DNA of 64,000 bases from Acinetobacter calcoaceticus (lineage in GTDB: Bacteria > Pseudomonadota > Gammaproteobacteria > Pseudomonadales > Moraxellaceae), in assembly GCF_004345325.1 (NCBI RefSeq), contig NZ_SLVJ01000018.1, positions 1-64,000 of the forward strand. Reading direction: 5' to 3'. The notes beneath the pieces were generated by a model. That model saw only the letters and a program-made list of their open reading frames with translations. It did not search any database and was not told the DNA's origin. A program made the translations under genes and the position numbers. Below are positions 35,758-46,592 of the stretch, piece by piece; within the stretch, counting starts at the first letter, position 1, and every line of letters begins with the position of its first letter.

Positions 35758-37950
35758 TTAGTCATCTTTGGTCGAAGTATAGGCATAGGCATAATTATAA
35801 CTTGAACTACTACCTGGCAAATGTTGGATATCATTTAGAATCACACCGTTGACCTTAGAGCCAGCCTGCTCAAAACGATTCAGTGTAATTTCCAGCTCCT
35901 TGATTTGGGTTTTGGCATAACGTGCCACAATCAAATTAACCCCGCAATATTGAGAGATAATAATACCATCTGTCACAGCCAAAACTGGAGGTGTATCCAT
36001 AATAATATGATCATACTGATTACTTAGTTCTGCAAGCAATTGACTAAACTGATGTGAACTGAGTAATTCTGATGGATTATTTGGATTTTTACCACGCGCA
36101 ATGAAGTCTAGGTTGGCAACCTCAGTTTTAAAAATCGTTTGCTCAAGTGTAACTTCACCACTTAAAAGTTCAGTTAATCCGGGTACATTTTCTCGATTAA
36201 AGTACTTGTGTAGGTATCCGCGTCTTAAATCAGCATCGATTAAAAGCACTTTTTTATTGCTTTGCGCCAATATGGTGGCCAAATTGGTGGATATAAATGA
36301 CTTACCGACTTCAGGTGCAGGGCCAGAGATCGAGATGATATTGTTCTTGGCATTGCTGAGTGCAAAATGAATCGTGGTTCGGATACTTCTTAAACTTTCA
36401 ACGGCGATGTCTTCAGAGTTTTTGACTGCTAAAACTGGAATAGATTTTTTCTTCTTCAATAACTGAATACGACTCTCTTGGATCGGAGAGCGTGGCACAG
36501 TGGCATAAACAGGCAGATCGAGTTCATTTTCAATCTGCGCTGAGTCTTTAATGCCTGTATGCATCATTCCACGTACTAAGGCGATGAGTACACCAATAAA
36601 GCCACCGACAAATATCGACAAGAAGAGGATAATTAGTTTTTGTGGCTTAATTGGTTTTATAGGTTCCACAGCAGTATCAATAATCCGTACATTGCCAATT
36701 TCACCTGCTTTTGATATTTTAAGTTGCTGATAACTATTAAGAAGAGAGGTGTACAATTCTGTATTAACTTTAACATCGCGATAAAGTTGCAGGTAAAGAC
36801 GCTGTAATTCAGGTAACCTTTTTAGAGTGCTATTGAGTTCAGATGTCTTCGTATTAATTGCGTCAAGTTGTGAATTGATTTCAGTCATCAATGGATGATC
36901 ATTGGTATATTTGGCAGTCAGCTCAGCTTGCTTTTGTTTAAGTTCAATTTTAATTTTTTCAAGTTCGATGTTTTGCTTGAGCAGTAACTCAGATTCTTGG
37001 GTTACATCGAAAGTATTGTGCTGCTCACGAAATTTATTGAATTTAATCTCAGAGTCAACTAGTTGTTGCTTGAGTTCTGGCAATTGTACATCTAAGAAAC
37101 TTAAAGTTTGCTTCGATTCTAAAGATTTGCGTTCAATATTCTGTTGATGATAGGTGCTCACTACACTATTTAAAACTTCGGTAATATGTGATTTATCATT
37201 ACCCGTATAGCTCAAGCCAATTACACCCGCCATTTTGCCTTTTTCAGAGACTGAATAATTGGCTAAAAAGTTTGCTACAGCAGTTGGTAAGGATAGTTTG
37301 TACAGCGTTAGGTTAGGCTTCGATGTAGATTGTGCATTGATATGTACTCCCCATGTCCCCTTGCTGTCACTGACTTGGTTGAGATTATTAAGATTCCCAG
37401 TAAATACCACTTGATCTTTGTAGCTTAAGTTAAATTTGTTGTTTTTAATGAAACTAAGCTTAAGCGGTTTATCAATATAATAGGTAGGTACATCCAGTTT
37501 TTTGATTTGTACCGAATCTTGATTATTTTGGAAGATGACTTGATCTGGCGTATAGCTTAGTTTGGTCTTATCCAAAGTGGTGAGACGATAGAAAATGCTA
37601 TCATCATCATCCGTAATCTGAATATTTAAATTAAGCTTTTGAATCACTTGTCCAAGTACGAGTCTAGATTTTAAGATCTCGATCTCTGCATCGGCTGGGG
37701 ATTTTTGGCCCATACCACCAGATAAGTCTTTCAGCTGCCCCAGCAGCGCGGCAGATGCTGCACTTTTACCATCTTCAACCTGAACCAATGCATCAGTTGA
37801 ATACGTTGGTGGAGTAATGCGTAAATAGAGCAACGCACAGATGATACTCAGTACTACACAGAGTAAAATGACTTTCCATTGAGCGATCAAAGAGAAAAAT
37901 AATTCTTTAAGATCAATCGTATCATCACTTGTTTTCGATTTTTGATTCAT
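35758..37950 (-). CDS. wzc: Capsule polysaccharide co-polymerase and tyrosine autokinase Wzc
   Basis: The 730-residue inner-membrane protein controls capsule polymer length and export. A first transmembrane helix (about residues 28-48) precedes the periplasmic Wzz-type domain with long coiled coils (about 270-400); a second helix follows near residue 430. The cytoplasmic BY-kinase has Walker A GPAPEVGKS near residue 540, Walker A' LLIDADLRRG and Walker B HIIMDTPP. The C-terminus has the expected tyrosine cluster (YNYAYAY) for autophosphorylation, removed by Wzb. It is the last gene of wza-wzb-wzc. Confidence 0.96.
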   Translation of the reverse strand: MNQKSKTSDDTIDLKELFFSLIAQWKVILLCVVLSIICALLYLRITPPTYSTDALVQVEDGKSAASAALLGQLKDLSGGMGQKSPADAEIEILKSRLVLGQVIQKLNLNIQITDDDDSIFYRLTTLDKTKLSYTPDQVIFQNNQDSVQIKKLDVPTYYIDKPLKLSFIKNNKFNLSYKDQVVFTGNLNNLNQVSDSKGTWGVHINAQSTSKPNLTLYKLSLPTAVANFLANYSVSEKGKMAGVIGLSYTGNDKSHITEVLNSVVSTYHQQNIERKSLESKQTLSFLDVQLPELKQQLVDSEIKFNKFREQHNTFDVTQESELLLKQNIELEKIKIELKQKQAELTAKYTNDHPLMTEINSQLDAINTKTSELNSTLKRLPELQRLYLQLYRDVKVNTELYTSLLNSYQQLKISKAGEIGNVRIIDTAVEPIKPIKPQKLIILFLSIFVGGFIGVLIALVRGMMHTGIKDSAQIENELDLPVYATVPRSPIQESRIQLLKKKKSIPVLAVKNSEDIAVESLRSIRTTIHFALSNAKNNIISISGPAPEVGKSFISTNLATILAQSNKKVLLIDADLRRGYLHKYFNRENVPGLTELLSGEVTLEQTIFKTEVANLDFIARGKNPNNPSELLSSHQFSQLLAELSNQYDHIIMDTPPVLAVTDGIIISQYCGVNLIVARYAKTQIKELEITLNRFEQAGSKVNGVILNDIQHLPGSSSSYNYAYAYTSTKDD

Positions 37951-37972
37951 AATTAACAGCTAATTTAAATAT

Positions 37973-38401
37973 TTAAAGATGAGATTGCCAATCTAAGGCA
38001 TAGGTTTGAATCAGGCGGCAAGTTTCTTGGAAAAATGCTTGATCATGTTTATAAGGGTCCGTTACATTTTGACCATGCCAATGACCTAAACGAAAGACTT
38101 TACCTTTGGCAAAAGGCCATGTTTGCTCAATATGTCGAAGTTGATTATTGCTCATGACCAAAATCAAATCTGATTGTTTAATTAAATCAGCGTTAATTTG
38201 CTTTGCAACATGCTTTCGCATATCTAGGAGATGACTATCCATGCATGCAATAGCTTTATCATCAGCTGAATGTCCAACCATAGCTGCCAGACCAGCTGAT
38301 TCAATATTTAGCTGAGGGTATTGTTGTTTAAAAAAATACTCCGCCATTGGGCTACGACAAATATTCCCAACACAAACGATTAATATATTTTGAATATTCA
38401 T
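37973..38401 (-). CDS. wzb: Low-molecular-weight protein tyrosine phosphatase Wzb
   Basis: The 142-residue cytoplasmic phosphatase dephosphorylates Wzc. The P-loop VCVGNICRSPMAE (nucleophile Cys11, Arg17) and the later VTDPYKHD segment with the general acid Asp are intact. It lies between wza (5 bp) and wzc (22 bp), the standard order for capsule export modules. Confidence 0.95.
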   Translation of the reverse strand: MNIQNILIVCVGNICRSPMAEYFFKQQYPQLNIESAGLAAMVGHSADDKAIACMDSHLLDMRKHVAKQINADLIKQSDLILVMSNNQLRHIEQTWPFAKGKVFRLGHWHGQNVTDPYKHDQAFFQETCRLIQTYALDWQSHL

Positions 38402-38406
38402 GTTGG

Positions 38407-39501
38407 TTACTTACCCAATTGATCAAAACTATAGAGTGCACTAGAGAACGGTATGATCTGATTGATTATGCGCTGCCAACGGGTGAGCCCAGTGGCGTCG
38501 ATATAGACAATATCATTTTTTTGCATATGAAATTGATTGGCGAGCGCTAGATTGCCAAAGCTACTCAAGTTCAGATGATAAATCGTTGAGGTTTTGGTAT
38601 TTAAATCAGTGCGCATTACAAATATTCGTGCTGCACTGGCGGAGAGGGGGTTGATGCCTTCGCTTTCCCCAAGGACATCACTTAGGGTCATGCCTTGATC
38701 ACGTATGGGTAGTGCCTGACTACGACTGGACTCTCCCATGACATAGAGTTTTTGATTCAGTTTGGTGTTTACATAGAGTGTATCGTTGGCTTGGATGAGT
38801 AGATTGTGCAAAGACAAACCTTGTTTTTCCAGTGCAATCACATTGAGGTCATAAGTTAGGCCATTTCGAATCAGTTGGATATTGGTATTGTCACCAGTTT
38901 GGGTGTTAATACCACCAGCCATACCAAGTGCAGTATAGACACTGATGGGTTGATCATTAAGTGTATATTGGCCACTTTTCAGAACTTGGCCATTAACAAA
39001 GTAGCGTCGTCCTTCATATGACAATACACGAGCAACGACATCAGGATGTTTGAGATAGCGTGCAAATTGATCGCGTATATATCGATTTGCTTCAGCCAGC
39101 GTTTTACCTGATATTTGAATTTGACCGACTAATGGTAGTTGGATATTACCTTTAGAATCAATTTGATATCCGGTTGCATTAACATTTGTTGTCCCAACTT
39201 GTGCAGGTGGGGTAATTTCTGGATAGGCCCAAAGTTGGATGGACAGAATATCACCGGGACTTAATGTATATGCTTTTTGACGGCTTTGAAAAAGTGCCGT
39301 GATTTGATTCGAGTTTTGCTGAGTATTAAACGATGTCGTTGGAATATTTTGTTGGGTCAATTGGACCACTGATACTTCAGCGCCTTCTTCTGTCTTGTAC
39401 TGCCCTTGAGCTGGCAAATCATAAGTTTGTAAACCAGAAGTGACTGCGCAACCTGATAGAATTAGAGAAACCGTCAAAAAACATGATATGCGCTTATACT
39501 T
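38407..39501 (-). CDS. wza: Outer-membrane polysaccharide export lipoprotein Wza
   Basis: The 365-residue protein forms the outer-membrane capsule channel. The leader ends in LILSGC, a lipobox. A poly_export domain follows (LSPGDILSIQLWAYPEI near residue 85), then SLBB domains and a C-terminal amphipathic helix (WQRIINQIIPF) of the kind that lines the Wza pore. The start codon is GTG, with AAAGG eight bases upstream; no in-frame ATG fits. The codon begins within two bases of 39504. It is the first gene of wza-wzb-wzc, transcribed away from the capsule synthesis genes. Confidence 0.95.
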   Translation of the reverse strand, partial: KYKRISCFLTVSLILSGCAVTSGLQTYDLPAQGQYKTEEGAEVSVVQLTQQNIPTTSFNTQQNSNQITALFQSRQKAYTLSPGDILSIQLWAYPEITPPAQVGTTNVNATGYQIDSKGNIQLPLVGQIQISGKTLAEANRYIRDQFARYLKHPDVVARVLSYEGRRYFVNGQVLKSGQYTLNDQPISVYTALGMAGGINTQTGDNTNIQLIRNGLTYDLNVIALEKQGLSLHNLLIQANDTLYVNTKLNQKLYVMGESSRSQALPIRDQGMTLSDVLGESEGINPLSASAARIFVMRTDLNTKTSTIYHLNLSSFGNLALANQFHMQKNDIVYIDATGLTRWQRIINQIIPFSSALYSFDQLGK

Positions 39502-39504
39502 CAC

Positions 39505-40124
39505 ATTCAGAACCTTTAGTTGTAATCGTTTGTACTTAAAATCTTTCAGTTCGAGATTGTATTCTATTATTTAAGCATTGGGTATGCTTTAAAACATAAT
39601 TTCAACTTTAAAAGTTGATTGAAATCAGCATAAATTTAAGAGAATTCAGTTACTTTTTACATCAATCTTGGGTTAAAAGAATGTATGAAAAATGAGCGTG
39701 CATCAATTACATAATTCGAACTTTGAATTTAATTAAAAAAATTGAATTAAACTGTATTGTTAAGCTGGAGATCTTTTCCAAGGATAATCATTTTGTTCAT
39801 CAGATTTAGGCTGTAAAAAGCTATTTAATGAACTTGAAGAGTTAATGAGCATGAAGGGTAAACAACCATTGCATAAAAATATATGGAATTGTTTTTTTAA
39901 TCTAGTTTTTTTCGATGAGCGTAAGTTTTAAAGTTTAAAAAATAATTACTGATATTTATTAATAAAAATTATATGTTTAATTAAATGTAATTCTTACAGT
40001 AATCTTACTTGATTAGGCATGATTCGATTGTCGGGAAAATAAGAAGTAATATTGATTTTTTGGATCAAACGTTTAAAAATCTCTAGCTTGAATTTATAAA
40101 AATAATAACTAGGGGATAACTGTT
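39505..40124. other. Divergent regulatory region between wza and the capsule synthesis genes
   Basis: This 620-bp, very AT-rich gap must contain promoters for wza-wzb-wzc and for the rightward capsule genes. An 8-bp TCAACTTT/AAAGTTGA palindrome lies at 39602-39618 in the wza leader. I see no JUMPstart/ops element and no convincing promoter pair. A 28-codon frame at 39845 is not supported as a gene. Confidence 0.6.
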
Positions 40125-41069
40125 ATGCAATTTAATGTAAAAAAATATACGGCTACTGAGAGATATTTGTGGAATAATTTTATAGTACAGTGTAAAAACT
40201 ATCACTTTATGTTCCACCGAGACTTTATGGAATATCATGCTGATCGATTTCATGACTTTTCATTAATTATTACAGATGGAAACCAAAAAACGATCGCTTT
40301 AATCCCAGGGAATATCTCTGAGGGTGTCTTTTATAGTCATCAGGGGTTGACTTTTGGTGGGTTTTTAATTGATAAAAACATTCATGCAATTGATGTAATG
40401 CAAATCTTTACAGAGGTTAAAAAGTTCTTAAAAATAAATAAGATAAACAAAATTATTTATAAACCTATTCCTGTCATTTACCACCAGTATCCAGCTCAAG
40501 AGGACTTATATGCTTTATTTAGAAATGATGCACAATTACACCGTAGGGATATTAGTTCATCAATCTTGATTCAGGACGGGTATAAGTATTCTCGCGGGAA
40601 AAAATCAGGAATTAATAAGGCGAAAAAAGAGGGAGTCGTTTGTAGAGAGGTCGATAAGCCTAGTCTGGTTTGGACATTGATTCGTGAAGTTTTAGCTGAG
40701 CACCATTCTACCAGCCCTGTTCATGATGAAGTTGAAATAGATTATCTAAAAGAAAAGTTTCCAAACAATATTAAAACTTATGCTGCATTTTATAATCAGA
40801 ATATTGTCTCAGCCTGCGTGACCTTTGAAACAGCTGAAGTTGTGCATACCCAATATCTCGCATCGAGTAAAATAGGGAGAGAAATTAGAGCATTGGATAT
40901 GTTGATTGATCATGTGATTTGCACCTGTTCCGATTATGCAAAAGTATTTGATTTTGGAATATCGAATGAACACAATGGTAAATATCTAAATAGTGGGCTA
41001 ATTCATCAAAAAGAAAGTTTCGGTGCACGAGCTATTGTATATGACCTATACAGTATGGATATAAATTGA
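40125..41069 (+). CDS. FemAB/GNAT-like acyltransferase of the capsule locus
   Basis: The 314-residue protein has no signal or membrane segment. Its N-half (VQCKNYHFMFHRDFMEYHADRF) and C-half (RALDMLIDHVICTCSDYAKVFDFGISNEHNGKYLNSGLIHQKESFGA) resemble the twin GNAT folds of FemAB-related and BioF2-like transferases, with a basic helix between (SRGKKSGINKAKKEGV). Relatives in polysaccharide loci are thought to add acyl or aminoacyl groups to sugars. It lies between wza and gna, ahead of a separate gna promoter region, and is preceded by AGGGGA. The exact substrate is unknown. Confidence 0.65.
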   Translation: MQFNVKKYTATERYLWNNFIVQCKNYHFMFHRDFMEYHADRFHDFSLIITDGNQKTIALIPGNISEGVFYSHQGLTFGGFLIDKNIHAIDVMQIFTEVKKFLKINKINKIIYKPIPVIYHQYPAQEDLYALFRNDAQLHRRDISSSILIQDGYKYSRGKKSGINKAKKEGVVCREVDKPSLVWTLIREVLAEHHSTSPVHDEVEIDYLKEKFPNNIKTYAAFYNQNIVSACVTFETAEVVHTQYLASSKIGREIRALDMLIDHVICTCSDYAKVFDFGISNEHNGKYLNSGLIHQKESFGARAIVYDLYSMDIN

Positions 41070-41381
41070 ACATTTTAAAAATGTGATTAATTCAGGCTAA
41101 ATCTTATTCAGCTAGAATATTGATTTTTTTATAAGTGTTAAGTTAAAAGAGTTTTTTGCAAGCTCAAAAGTGAGGGGGGATCAATTTAAAAATTATAACT
41201 CGAGGTGTATTTTAGTTTTATTTTTTTTATAAAACACTTAAAATTCGTGTGCGTAATTCTGGTTCTTGATGAATTGGCAAATGTATTTATCAACCACTGT
41301 TCTTTAATTTTCTGCTATATTTCCCTAGTTATATTTTCTAAGCAATCACTACCACCCAAAGACCTTCTGAGTTAATGGCAT
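41070..41381. other. Intergenic region upstream of gna
   Basis: The 312-bp AT-rich gap holds the likely gna promoter near its right end (listed separately) and several T-rich runs. No hairpin terminator for the upstream gene or small frame is convincing. Confidence 0.5.
41313..41321 (+). promoter_or_regulatory. Extended -10 promoter element for the gna operon
   Basis: TGCTATATT fits the extended -10 pattern about 60 bases before the gna start. The same nine bases occur before argS in this window. No good -35 box is evident. Confidence 0.4.
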
Positions 41382-42662
41382 ATGTTACAACTTAATCAGC
41401 TAAAAATCGCAATAATTGGACTAGGTTATGTCGGTCTACCTCTAGCAGTAGCTTTTGGTCAGAAGGTGACCACGGTTGGCTTTGATATAAATATACAGCG
41501 TATTCAAGAGTTGAAAAGTGGGCAAGATCACACACTTGAAGTTAGCCCACAAGAACTTAAAGATGTAGAGCGTTTAAGCTTTGATCACGAGTATGAAAGT
41601 TTGGCTCAATGTAACTTCTTTATTGTCACAGTTCCGACACCAATTGATGACTTTAAACAACCTGATTTAACACCGTTGATTAAGGCATCTGAAACAATTG
41701 CTCAAATTCTTAAAAAAGGTGATGTTGTCGTTTATGAGTCTACTGTTTACCCAGGTGCAACCGAAGAAGTATGTATACCTGTTTTGGAACAATATTCTGG
41801 GCTGAAGTATAATGAGGATTTCTTTGTTGGCTATAGCCCTGAAAGAATAAATCCTGGTGATAAACAACGTCATGTCACAAATATATTAAAAATTACCTCT
41901 GGCTCTACACCTGAAGTTGCTGCATTCGTAGATCAAGTTTACAAGTTGATTATACAAGCAGGGACTTATCAAGCACCAAGTATTAAAGTGGCTGAAGCCG
42001 CAAAAGTCATTGAAAATACCCAGCGCGATGTGAATATTGCATTAATTAATGAGTTTTCCTTAATTTTTAATAAAATTGGCATTGATACTGAGGATGTACT
42101 TAAAGCGGCAGGGACCAAGTGGAACTTTCTACCATTTAGACCAGGTCTAGTCGGTGGTCATTGTATTGGGGTTGATCCTTACTATCTCACCCATAAGGCC
42201 CAATCTATAGGCTTGCATCCTGAAATAATTTTAGCTGCACGTCGCTTGAATGATCGGATGGGAGAATATATTGCGACACAACTGATTAAAGAGATGCTGA
42301 AAAAGCGTATTCAAGTTGTTGGTTCGAAAATACTGGTGATGGGCTTAAGCTTTAAAGAAAATTGTCCTGATATACGTAATACCAAAATCATCGATATGGT
42401 CAATGCATTAAAAGAATATGATTTGGATCTGGATATTTATGATCCTTGGGTTGACCCCCTCGAAGTTGAAAGGGAATATGGCCTAAGACCCATACATAAT
42501 ATTGATATTCAGGTGAAATATGATGCAATTATTTTGGCTCTTGCACATGATCAATTCAAGCAGATGACAGTAAATGAGTTTAAACAACTCGGTAAAGAAA
42601 AACATGTTTTATATGATTTAAAATATGTATTAGATCAAAGTCAAAGTGATATCAGGTTATAA
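41382..42662 (+). CDS. gna: UDP-N-acetylhexosamine 6-dehydrogenase (Gna)
   Basis: The 426-residue cytoplasmic enzyme oxidises a UDP-N-acetylhexosamine to the uronic acid. The NAD-binding GLGYVG (residues 13-18), the [10 protein letters not shown] motif and the catalytic Cys261 in [15 protein letters not shown] are all intact. It matches Gna/TviB/WbpA-type dehydrogenases, commonly the first synthesis gene of Acinetobacter K loci, where the product is assigned as UDP-GalNAcA. Whether the substrate is UDP-GlcNAc or UDP-GalNAc cannot be read from the sequence. Confidence 0.93.
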   Translation: MLQLNQLKIAIIGLGYVGLPLAVAFGQKVTTVGFDINIQRIQELKSGQDHTLEVSPQELKDVERLSFDHEYESLAQCNFFIVTVPTPIDDFKQPDLTPLIKASETIAQILKKGDVVVYESTVYPGATEEVCIPVLEQYSGLKYNEDFFVGYSPERINPGDKQRHVTNILKITSGSTPEVAAFVDQVYKLIIQAGTYQAPSIKVAEAAKVIENTQRDVNIALINEFSLIFNKIGIDTEDVLKAAGTKWNFLPFRPGLVGGHCIGVDPYYLTHKAQSIGLHPEIILAARRLNDRMGEYIATQLIKEMLKKRIQVVGSKILVMGLSFKENCPDIRNTKIIDMVNALKEYDLDLDIYDPWVDPLEVEREYGLRPIHNIDIQVKYDAIILALAHDQFKQMTVNEFKQLGKEKHVLYDLKYVLDQSQSDIRL

Positions 42663-42683
42663 AAGTTAAAAAATAGGTTTTTT

Positions 42684-43742
42684 ATGAAAATATTAGTGAC
42701 TGGCGGTGCTGGTTTTATTGGTTCAGCAGTGATTAGACATATCATTAACCAAACAAAAAATACGGTATTGAACTTGGATAAGTTGACCTATGCTGGCAAT
42801 TTAGAATCACTAAAACAAGTTGATGAAAGTGATCGGTATAACTTTATACAGGCAGATATTTGTGATGCCGAAATCCTTGCACAGATTTTTAATCGCTTTC
42901 AACCAGATGCTGTGATGCATTTGGCGGCAGAATCGCATGTGGATCGTTCTATTGATGGCCCAGCAGCCTTTATACAGACCAATATCGTGGGAACCTATAA
43001 CTTACTCGAAGTGGCTAGACAGTACTGGCAAGGCCTTGAGCAATCCAAGAAAGATCACTTTCGTTTTCATCATATTTCAACGGATGAAGTTTATGGTGAC
43101 CTTGAAGGGAGCACAGATCTATTCACAGAAACCACCGCATATGCACCAAGTTCACCATATTCAGCGAGTAAAGCAAGTTCTGATCACTTGGTACGTGCAT
43201 GGCAAAGAACCTATGGTTTTCCAACCATCATCACCAACTGCTCAAACAATTACGGACCTTACCATTTTCCAGAAAAATTAATCCCATTGGTGATTTTAAA
43301 CGCTTTGGATGGCAAGTCATTGCCTATTTATGGCAAGGGCGACCAAATTCGGGATTGGTTATATGTTGAAGATCATGCACGTGCACTCTATAAAGTGGTC
43401 ACTGAGGGGGAAGTCGGAGAGACGTATAACATCGGTGGGCACAATGAAAAACAAAATCTAGATGTGGTCAAGACCATTTGTAAAATACTCGATGAATTAA
43501 AACCACAAGCGAATTTACAGTCTTATGCTGAGCTGATTACTTTTGTTCAGGATCGACCTGGGCATGATTTGCGTTATGCAATCGATGCAAGCAAGATTGA
43601 AAAAACCTTGGGATGGAAGCCAGAGGAAACTTTTGAGAGTGGGATACGAAAAACTGTCGAATGGTATTTAAATAACTTAGCTTGGTGCCGCCGCGTTCAA
43701 GATGGTAGTTATCAAGGTCAAAGATTGGGGGTAAGTGCATAA
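42684..43742 (+). CDS. rmlB: dTDP-glucose 4,6-dehydratase
   Basis: The 352-residue SDR enzyme makes dTDP-4-keto-6-deoxyglucose. NAD motif GGAGFIGS (residues 7-14), the STDEVYGDL segment with the catalytic TDE (133-135), and the YSASK pair (Tyr159, Lys163) are visible. It is followed by rmlA with a TAATG overlap. There is no rmlC or rmlD, so the product does not go to rhamnose here but to the FdtA-type ketoisomerase. Confidence 0.96.
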   Translation: MKILVTGGAGFIGSAVIRHIINQTKNTVLNLDKLTYAGNLESLKQVDESDRYNFIQADICDAEILAQIFNRFQPDAVMHLAAESHVDRSIDGPAAFIQTNIVGTYNLLEVARQYWQGLEQSKKDHFRFHHISTDEVYGDLEGSTDLFTETTAYAPSSPYSASKASSDHLVRAWQRTYGFPTIITNCSNNYGPYHFPEKLIPLVILNALDGKSLPIYGKGDQIRDWLYVEDHARALYKVVTEGEVGETYNIGGHNEKQNLDVVKTICKILDELKPQANLQSYAELITFVQDRPGHDLRYAIDASKIEKTLGWKPEETFESGIRKTVEWYLNNLAWCRRVQDGSYQGQRLGVSA

Positions 43743-44617
43743 TGAATACCAAAGGCATTATTTTAGCAGGTGGATCGGGTAGCAGACTTTATCCAATTAC
43801 CAAGGGTGTATCGAAGCAGTTATTACCGATTTATGATAAGCCGATGGTGTATTACCCTCTGTCTGTCCTCATGCTGGCGGGAATACGCGAAGTCCTGATT
43901 ATCAGTACCCCTGAAGATATCGATGGATTTAAACGCTTACTTGGAGATGGTTCTCAGTTTGGTGTTTCGCTGAGTTATGCAGTCCAACCTAGCCCAGATG
44001 GTTTGGCACAAGCCTTTATCTTGGGTGAAGCTTTTATCAGTCAAAGTAATGTCTGTTTGGTGCTTGGCGATAATATTTTTTATGGTCAGGGTTTTACCCC
44101 GATGTTACGCCAGGCAGTTTCTCGTCAAAAAGGTGCGACTGTGTTTGGTTATCAAGTCAAAGATCCTGAGCGTTTTGGTGTGGTCGAGTTTGATGCTGAA
44201 AAGCGTGCTGTTTCACTTGAAGAGAAACCGGTTCATCCAAAGTCAAATTTTGCGGTGACAGGACTTTATTTCTACGATAATGATGTGGTCAACATTGCCA
44301 AACAAGTTAAGCCCTCTGAGCGTGGCGAACTAGAAATTACCACAGTGAATCAGATGTACTTAGAACGTGGTGATCTCAATGTCGAGTTATTGGGACGCGG
44401 TTTTGCTTGGTTAGATACAGGTACCCACGCCAGTTTGCTAGAAGCGGCGCAATTTGTTGAAACCATCGAAAAACGTCAAGGTTATAAAGTGGCCTGCTTA
44501 GAAGAAATTGCCCTGCATAATGGCTGGTTGACCAAACAACAAGTTTTAGACATTGGTCAAAGTATGTCTAAGAATGATTATGGGCAGTATTTGATTTCGC
44601 TGGTGGAAGAAGATTAA
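43742..44617 (+). CDS. rmlA: Glucose-1-phosphate thymidylyltransferase
   Basis: The 291-residue cytoplasmic enzyme activates glucose 1-phosphate to dTDP-glucose. The signature [20 protein letters not shown] (residues 10-29), the [10 protein letters not shown] segment and GDNIFYGQG are intact. It overlaps rmlB and the following fusion gene by one base each (TAATG), indicating one tightly coupled dTDP-sugar cassette. Confidence 0.96.
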   Translation: MNTKGIILAGGSGSRLYPITKGVSKQLLPIYDKPMVYYPLSVLMLAGIREVLIISTPEDIDGFKRLLGDGSQFGVSLSYAVQPSPDGLAQAFILGEAFISQSNVCLVLGDNIFYGQGFTPMLRQAVSRQKGATVFGYQVKDPERFGVVEFDAEKRAVSLEEKPVHPKSNFAVTGLYFYDNDVVNIAKQVKPSERGELEITTVNQMYLERGDLNVELLGRGFAWLDTGTHASLLEAAQFVETIEKRQGYKVACLEEIALHNGWLTKQQVLDIGQSMSKNDYGQYLISLVEED

Positions 44618-45474
44618 TGAGTTTAGTGAAATTACTTGATCTACCTAGCTATGGAGATGACAGAGGAGGGTTGGTGGCAATCGAGTCTAATCAAAGCATC
44701 CCGTTTGAAGTACGGCGTTTATATTATATTTTTAATACTGCAAACCAAGCACGTGGCTTTCATGCGCATATTGATTTAAAGCAAGTTGCAATCTGTGTAA
44801 AGGGGAGTTGCCGCTTTATATTGGATGATGGATCTAGAAAAGAAGATGTGGTTTTGGATAATCCACAACAAGGATTACTGATTGAAGGCTTGGTTTGGCG
44901 TGAAATGCATGATTTTTCCGAAGATTGTGTATTGCTCGTTCTGGCCAGCGAGCATTTTGATGAGGCGGACTATATCCGTGATTACCAGCATTTTATGGAT
45001 CAGGTACAAAAGCCATTTATACATCCACTATCTGATGTGAGTTCAAAAAATATTGGGTTAAATACTCGGATTTGGCAATATAGTGTCATTTTAGCCGATG
45101 CCGTGATTGGTGAGGGTTGTAATATTTGCGCGCATACATTGGTTGAAAGTGACGTTGTCATTGGAAATAATGTCACTGTGAAATCAGGGGTATATCTGTG
45201 GGACGGTCTTCGTATTGGTGATGAAGTATTCATAGGCCCAAGCGTTACATTTACCAACGATAAAAAACCGCGTTCTAAGCAATATCCTGAAGAGTTCTTA
45301 CAAACCGTTGTTGAACGTGGCGCAAGTATTGGTGCAAATGCAACGATACTGCCGGGAATTCGTATTGGGAAAAATGCCTTGATCGGTGCTGGAGCTGTTA
45401 TCACCAAAGATGTACCAGCGAATGCAATAATGGTGGGTAATCCTGCTTATATAAAAGGATATGTAGAACAATGA
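44617..45474 (+). CDS. fdtE: Bifunctional dTDP-hexulose 3,4-ketoisomerase / sugar N-acetyltransferase (FdtE-type fusion)
   Basis: The 285-residue protein fuses two domains. Residues 1-135 form a small cupin close to FdtA, with [13 protein letters not shown] holding catalytic His49 and His51, plus [10 protein letters not shown]; this isomerises dTDP-4-keto-6-deoxyglucose to the 3-keto sugar. Residues about 145-285 form a left-handed beta-helix acetyltransferase ([14 protein letters not shown] onward, VGNPAYIKG at the end) like FdtC. Fusions of this type are known in dTDP-Fuc3NAc pathways (for example in Shewanella). With fdtB it should give dTDP-Fuc3NAc; the C-4 stereochemistry (Fuc3N versus Qui3N) is inferred from FdtA likeness only. 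Confidence 0.88.
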   Translation: MSLVKLLDLPSYGDDRGGLVAIESNQSIPFEVRRLYYIFNTANQARGFHAHIDLKQVAICVKGSCRFILDDGSRKEDVVLDNPQQGLLIEGLVWREMHDFSEDCVLLVLASEHFDEADYIRDYQHFMDQVQKPFIHPLSDVSSKNIGLNTRIWQYSVILADAVIGEGCNICAHTLVESDVVIGNNVTVKSGVYLWDGLRIGDEVFIGPSVTFTNDKKPRSKQYPEEFLQTVVERGASIGANATILPGIRIGKNALIGAGAVITKDVPANAIMVGNPAYIKGYVEQ

Positions 45475-46586
45475 TCCCTTTTTTAGATTTAAAAAATATA
45501 AACCAGCAATACCGTGATCAACTCATCGCTGCATGTACGCGTGTTATTGACAGCGGTTGGTATATTGATGGCATAGAACTTGATTCCTTTGAGAAAAACT
45601 TTGCAGCTTATTGTGGTGTTGAGCATGCCATTGGCGTTGCAAATGGTTTGGATGCGTTGATCCTGACCCTTCGTGCTTGGAAAGAATTGGGTAAATTAAA
45701 GGATGGTGATGAAGTCATCGTTCCTTCAAACACCTATATCGCCAGTATATTGGCAATTACTGCCAATAATCTTACCCCAGTTTTGGTTGAGCCGGATCTG
45801 CACAGTTTTAATATTGATCCACAAAAAATAAAAGCCGCGATTACCCAGAAAACCAAAGTGATTTTACCTGTACATTTGTATGGGCAACTTGCAGATATGT
45901 CTGCAATTATGAATATTGCAGCTGAGCATGGCCTATTGGTTCTTGAAGATTCGGCGCAGTCGCATGGTGCAGAGATTGAAGGTAAAAGAGCTGGTGCTTG
46001 GGGAGATGCTTCGGGCTTTAGTTTTTATCCAGGTAAAAATTTAGGTGCCTTGGGCGATGCGGGTGCAATCACTACCAATGATCTAGAACTTGCCAATATG
46101 CTCAAAGCACTACGTAATTATGGTTCGCACGAAAAATATAAAAATCTTGTTCCTGGGGTAAATAGTAGATTGGATGAGATTCAAGCTGCAATGCTCGATA
46201 TTAAACTAAAATCTTTAGAACAAGACGTTGTACATCGGCGTCAGATTGCTTCCTTATATTTGAACAATATTAATAATCCACTCATTCAGCTGCCTTTGAC
46301 TAAAATAGATGCCACCAAATACCAGCAACATGTTTGGCACCTATTTGTGATTCGCACAGAACATCGAGAAGCACTACAAGCCTATCTTACTGAGCATGGT
46401 GTGCAGACTTTAATACATTATCCAATCCCACCACACAAGCAACAGGCTTACAGGGAGTGGAATGACCTCAGCTTACCGATCTCTGAGCAGATACATGCGG
46501 AAGTATTGAGTTTACCAATCGACCCAACGATGTGTATAGAAGATGCTGAAAAGGTATTTCAGCTCTGTAATACATTTAAAGTTTAG
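45471..46586 (+). CDS. fdtB: dTDP-3-keto-6-deoxyhexose aminotransferase
   Basis: This 371-residue PLP enzyme of the DegT/DnrJ/EryC1/StrS family should add the 3-amino group to the sugar made by the ketoisomerase. The phosphate-binding NGLDALIL loop, the EDSAQSHGA motif and the PLP lysine (Lys189 in [14 protein letters not shown]) are present. Its ATG overlaps the stop of the fusion gene by four bases. The acetyl group would then be added by the C-domain of the upstream protein. Confidence 0.92.
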   Translation: MIPFLDLKNINQQYRDQLIAACTRVIDSGWYIDGIELDSFEKNFAAYCGVEHAIGVANGLDALILTLRAWKELGKLKDGDEVIVPSNTYIASILAITANNLTPVLVEPDLHSFNIDPQKIKAAITQKTKVILPVHLYGQLADMSAIMNIAAEHGLLVLEDSAQSHGAEIEGKRAGAWGDASGFSFYPGKNLGALGDAGAITTNDLELANMLKALRNYGSHEKYKNLVPGVNSRLDEIQAAMLDIKLKSLEQDVVHRRQIASLYLNNINNPLIQLPLTKIDATKYQQHVWHLFVIRTEHREALQAYLTEHGVQTLIHYPIPPHKQQAYREWNDLSLPISEQIHAEVLSLPIDPTMCIEDAEKVFQLCNTFKV

Positions 46587-46592
46587 GTTCCA

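Noticed and set aside
39845..39931. 28-codon frame in the wza-capsule gap
   Set aside because: It has no clear ribosome-binding site, signal or recognisable motif, and lies in very AT-rich DNA where such frames arise by chance.
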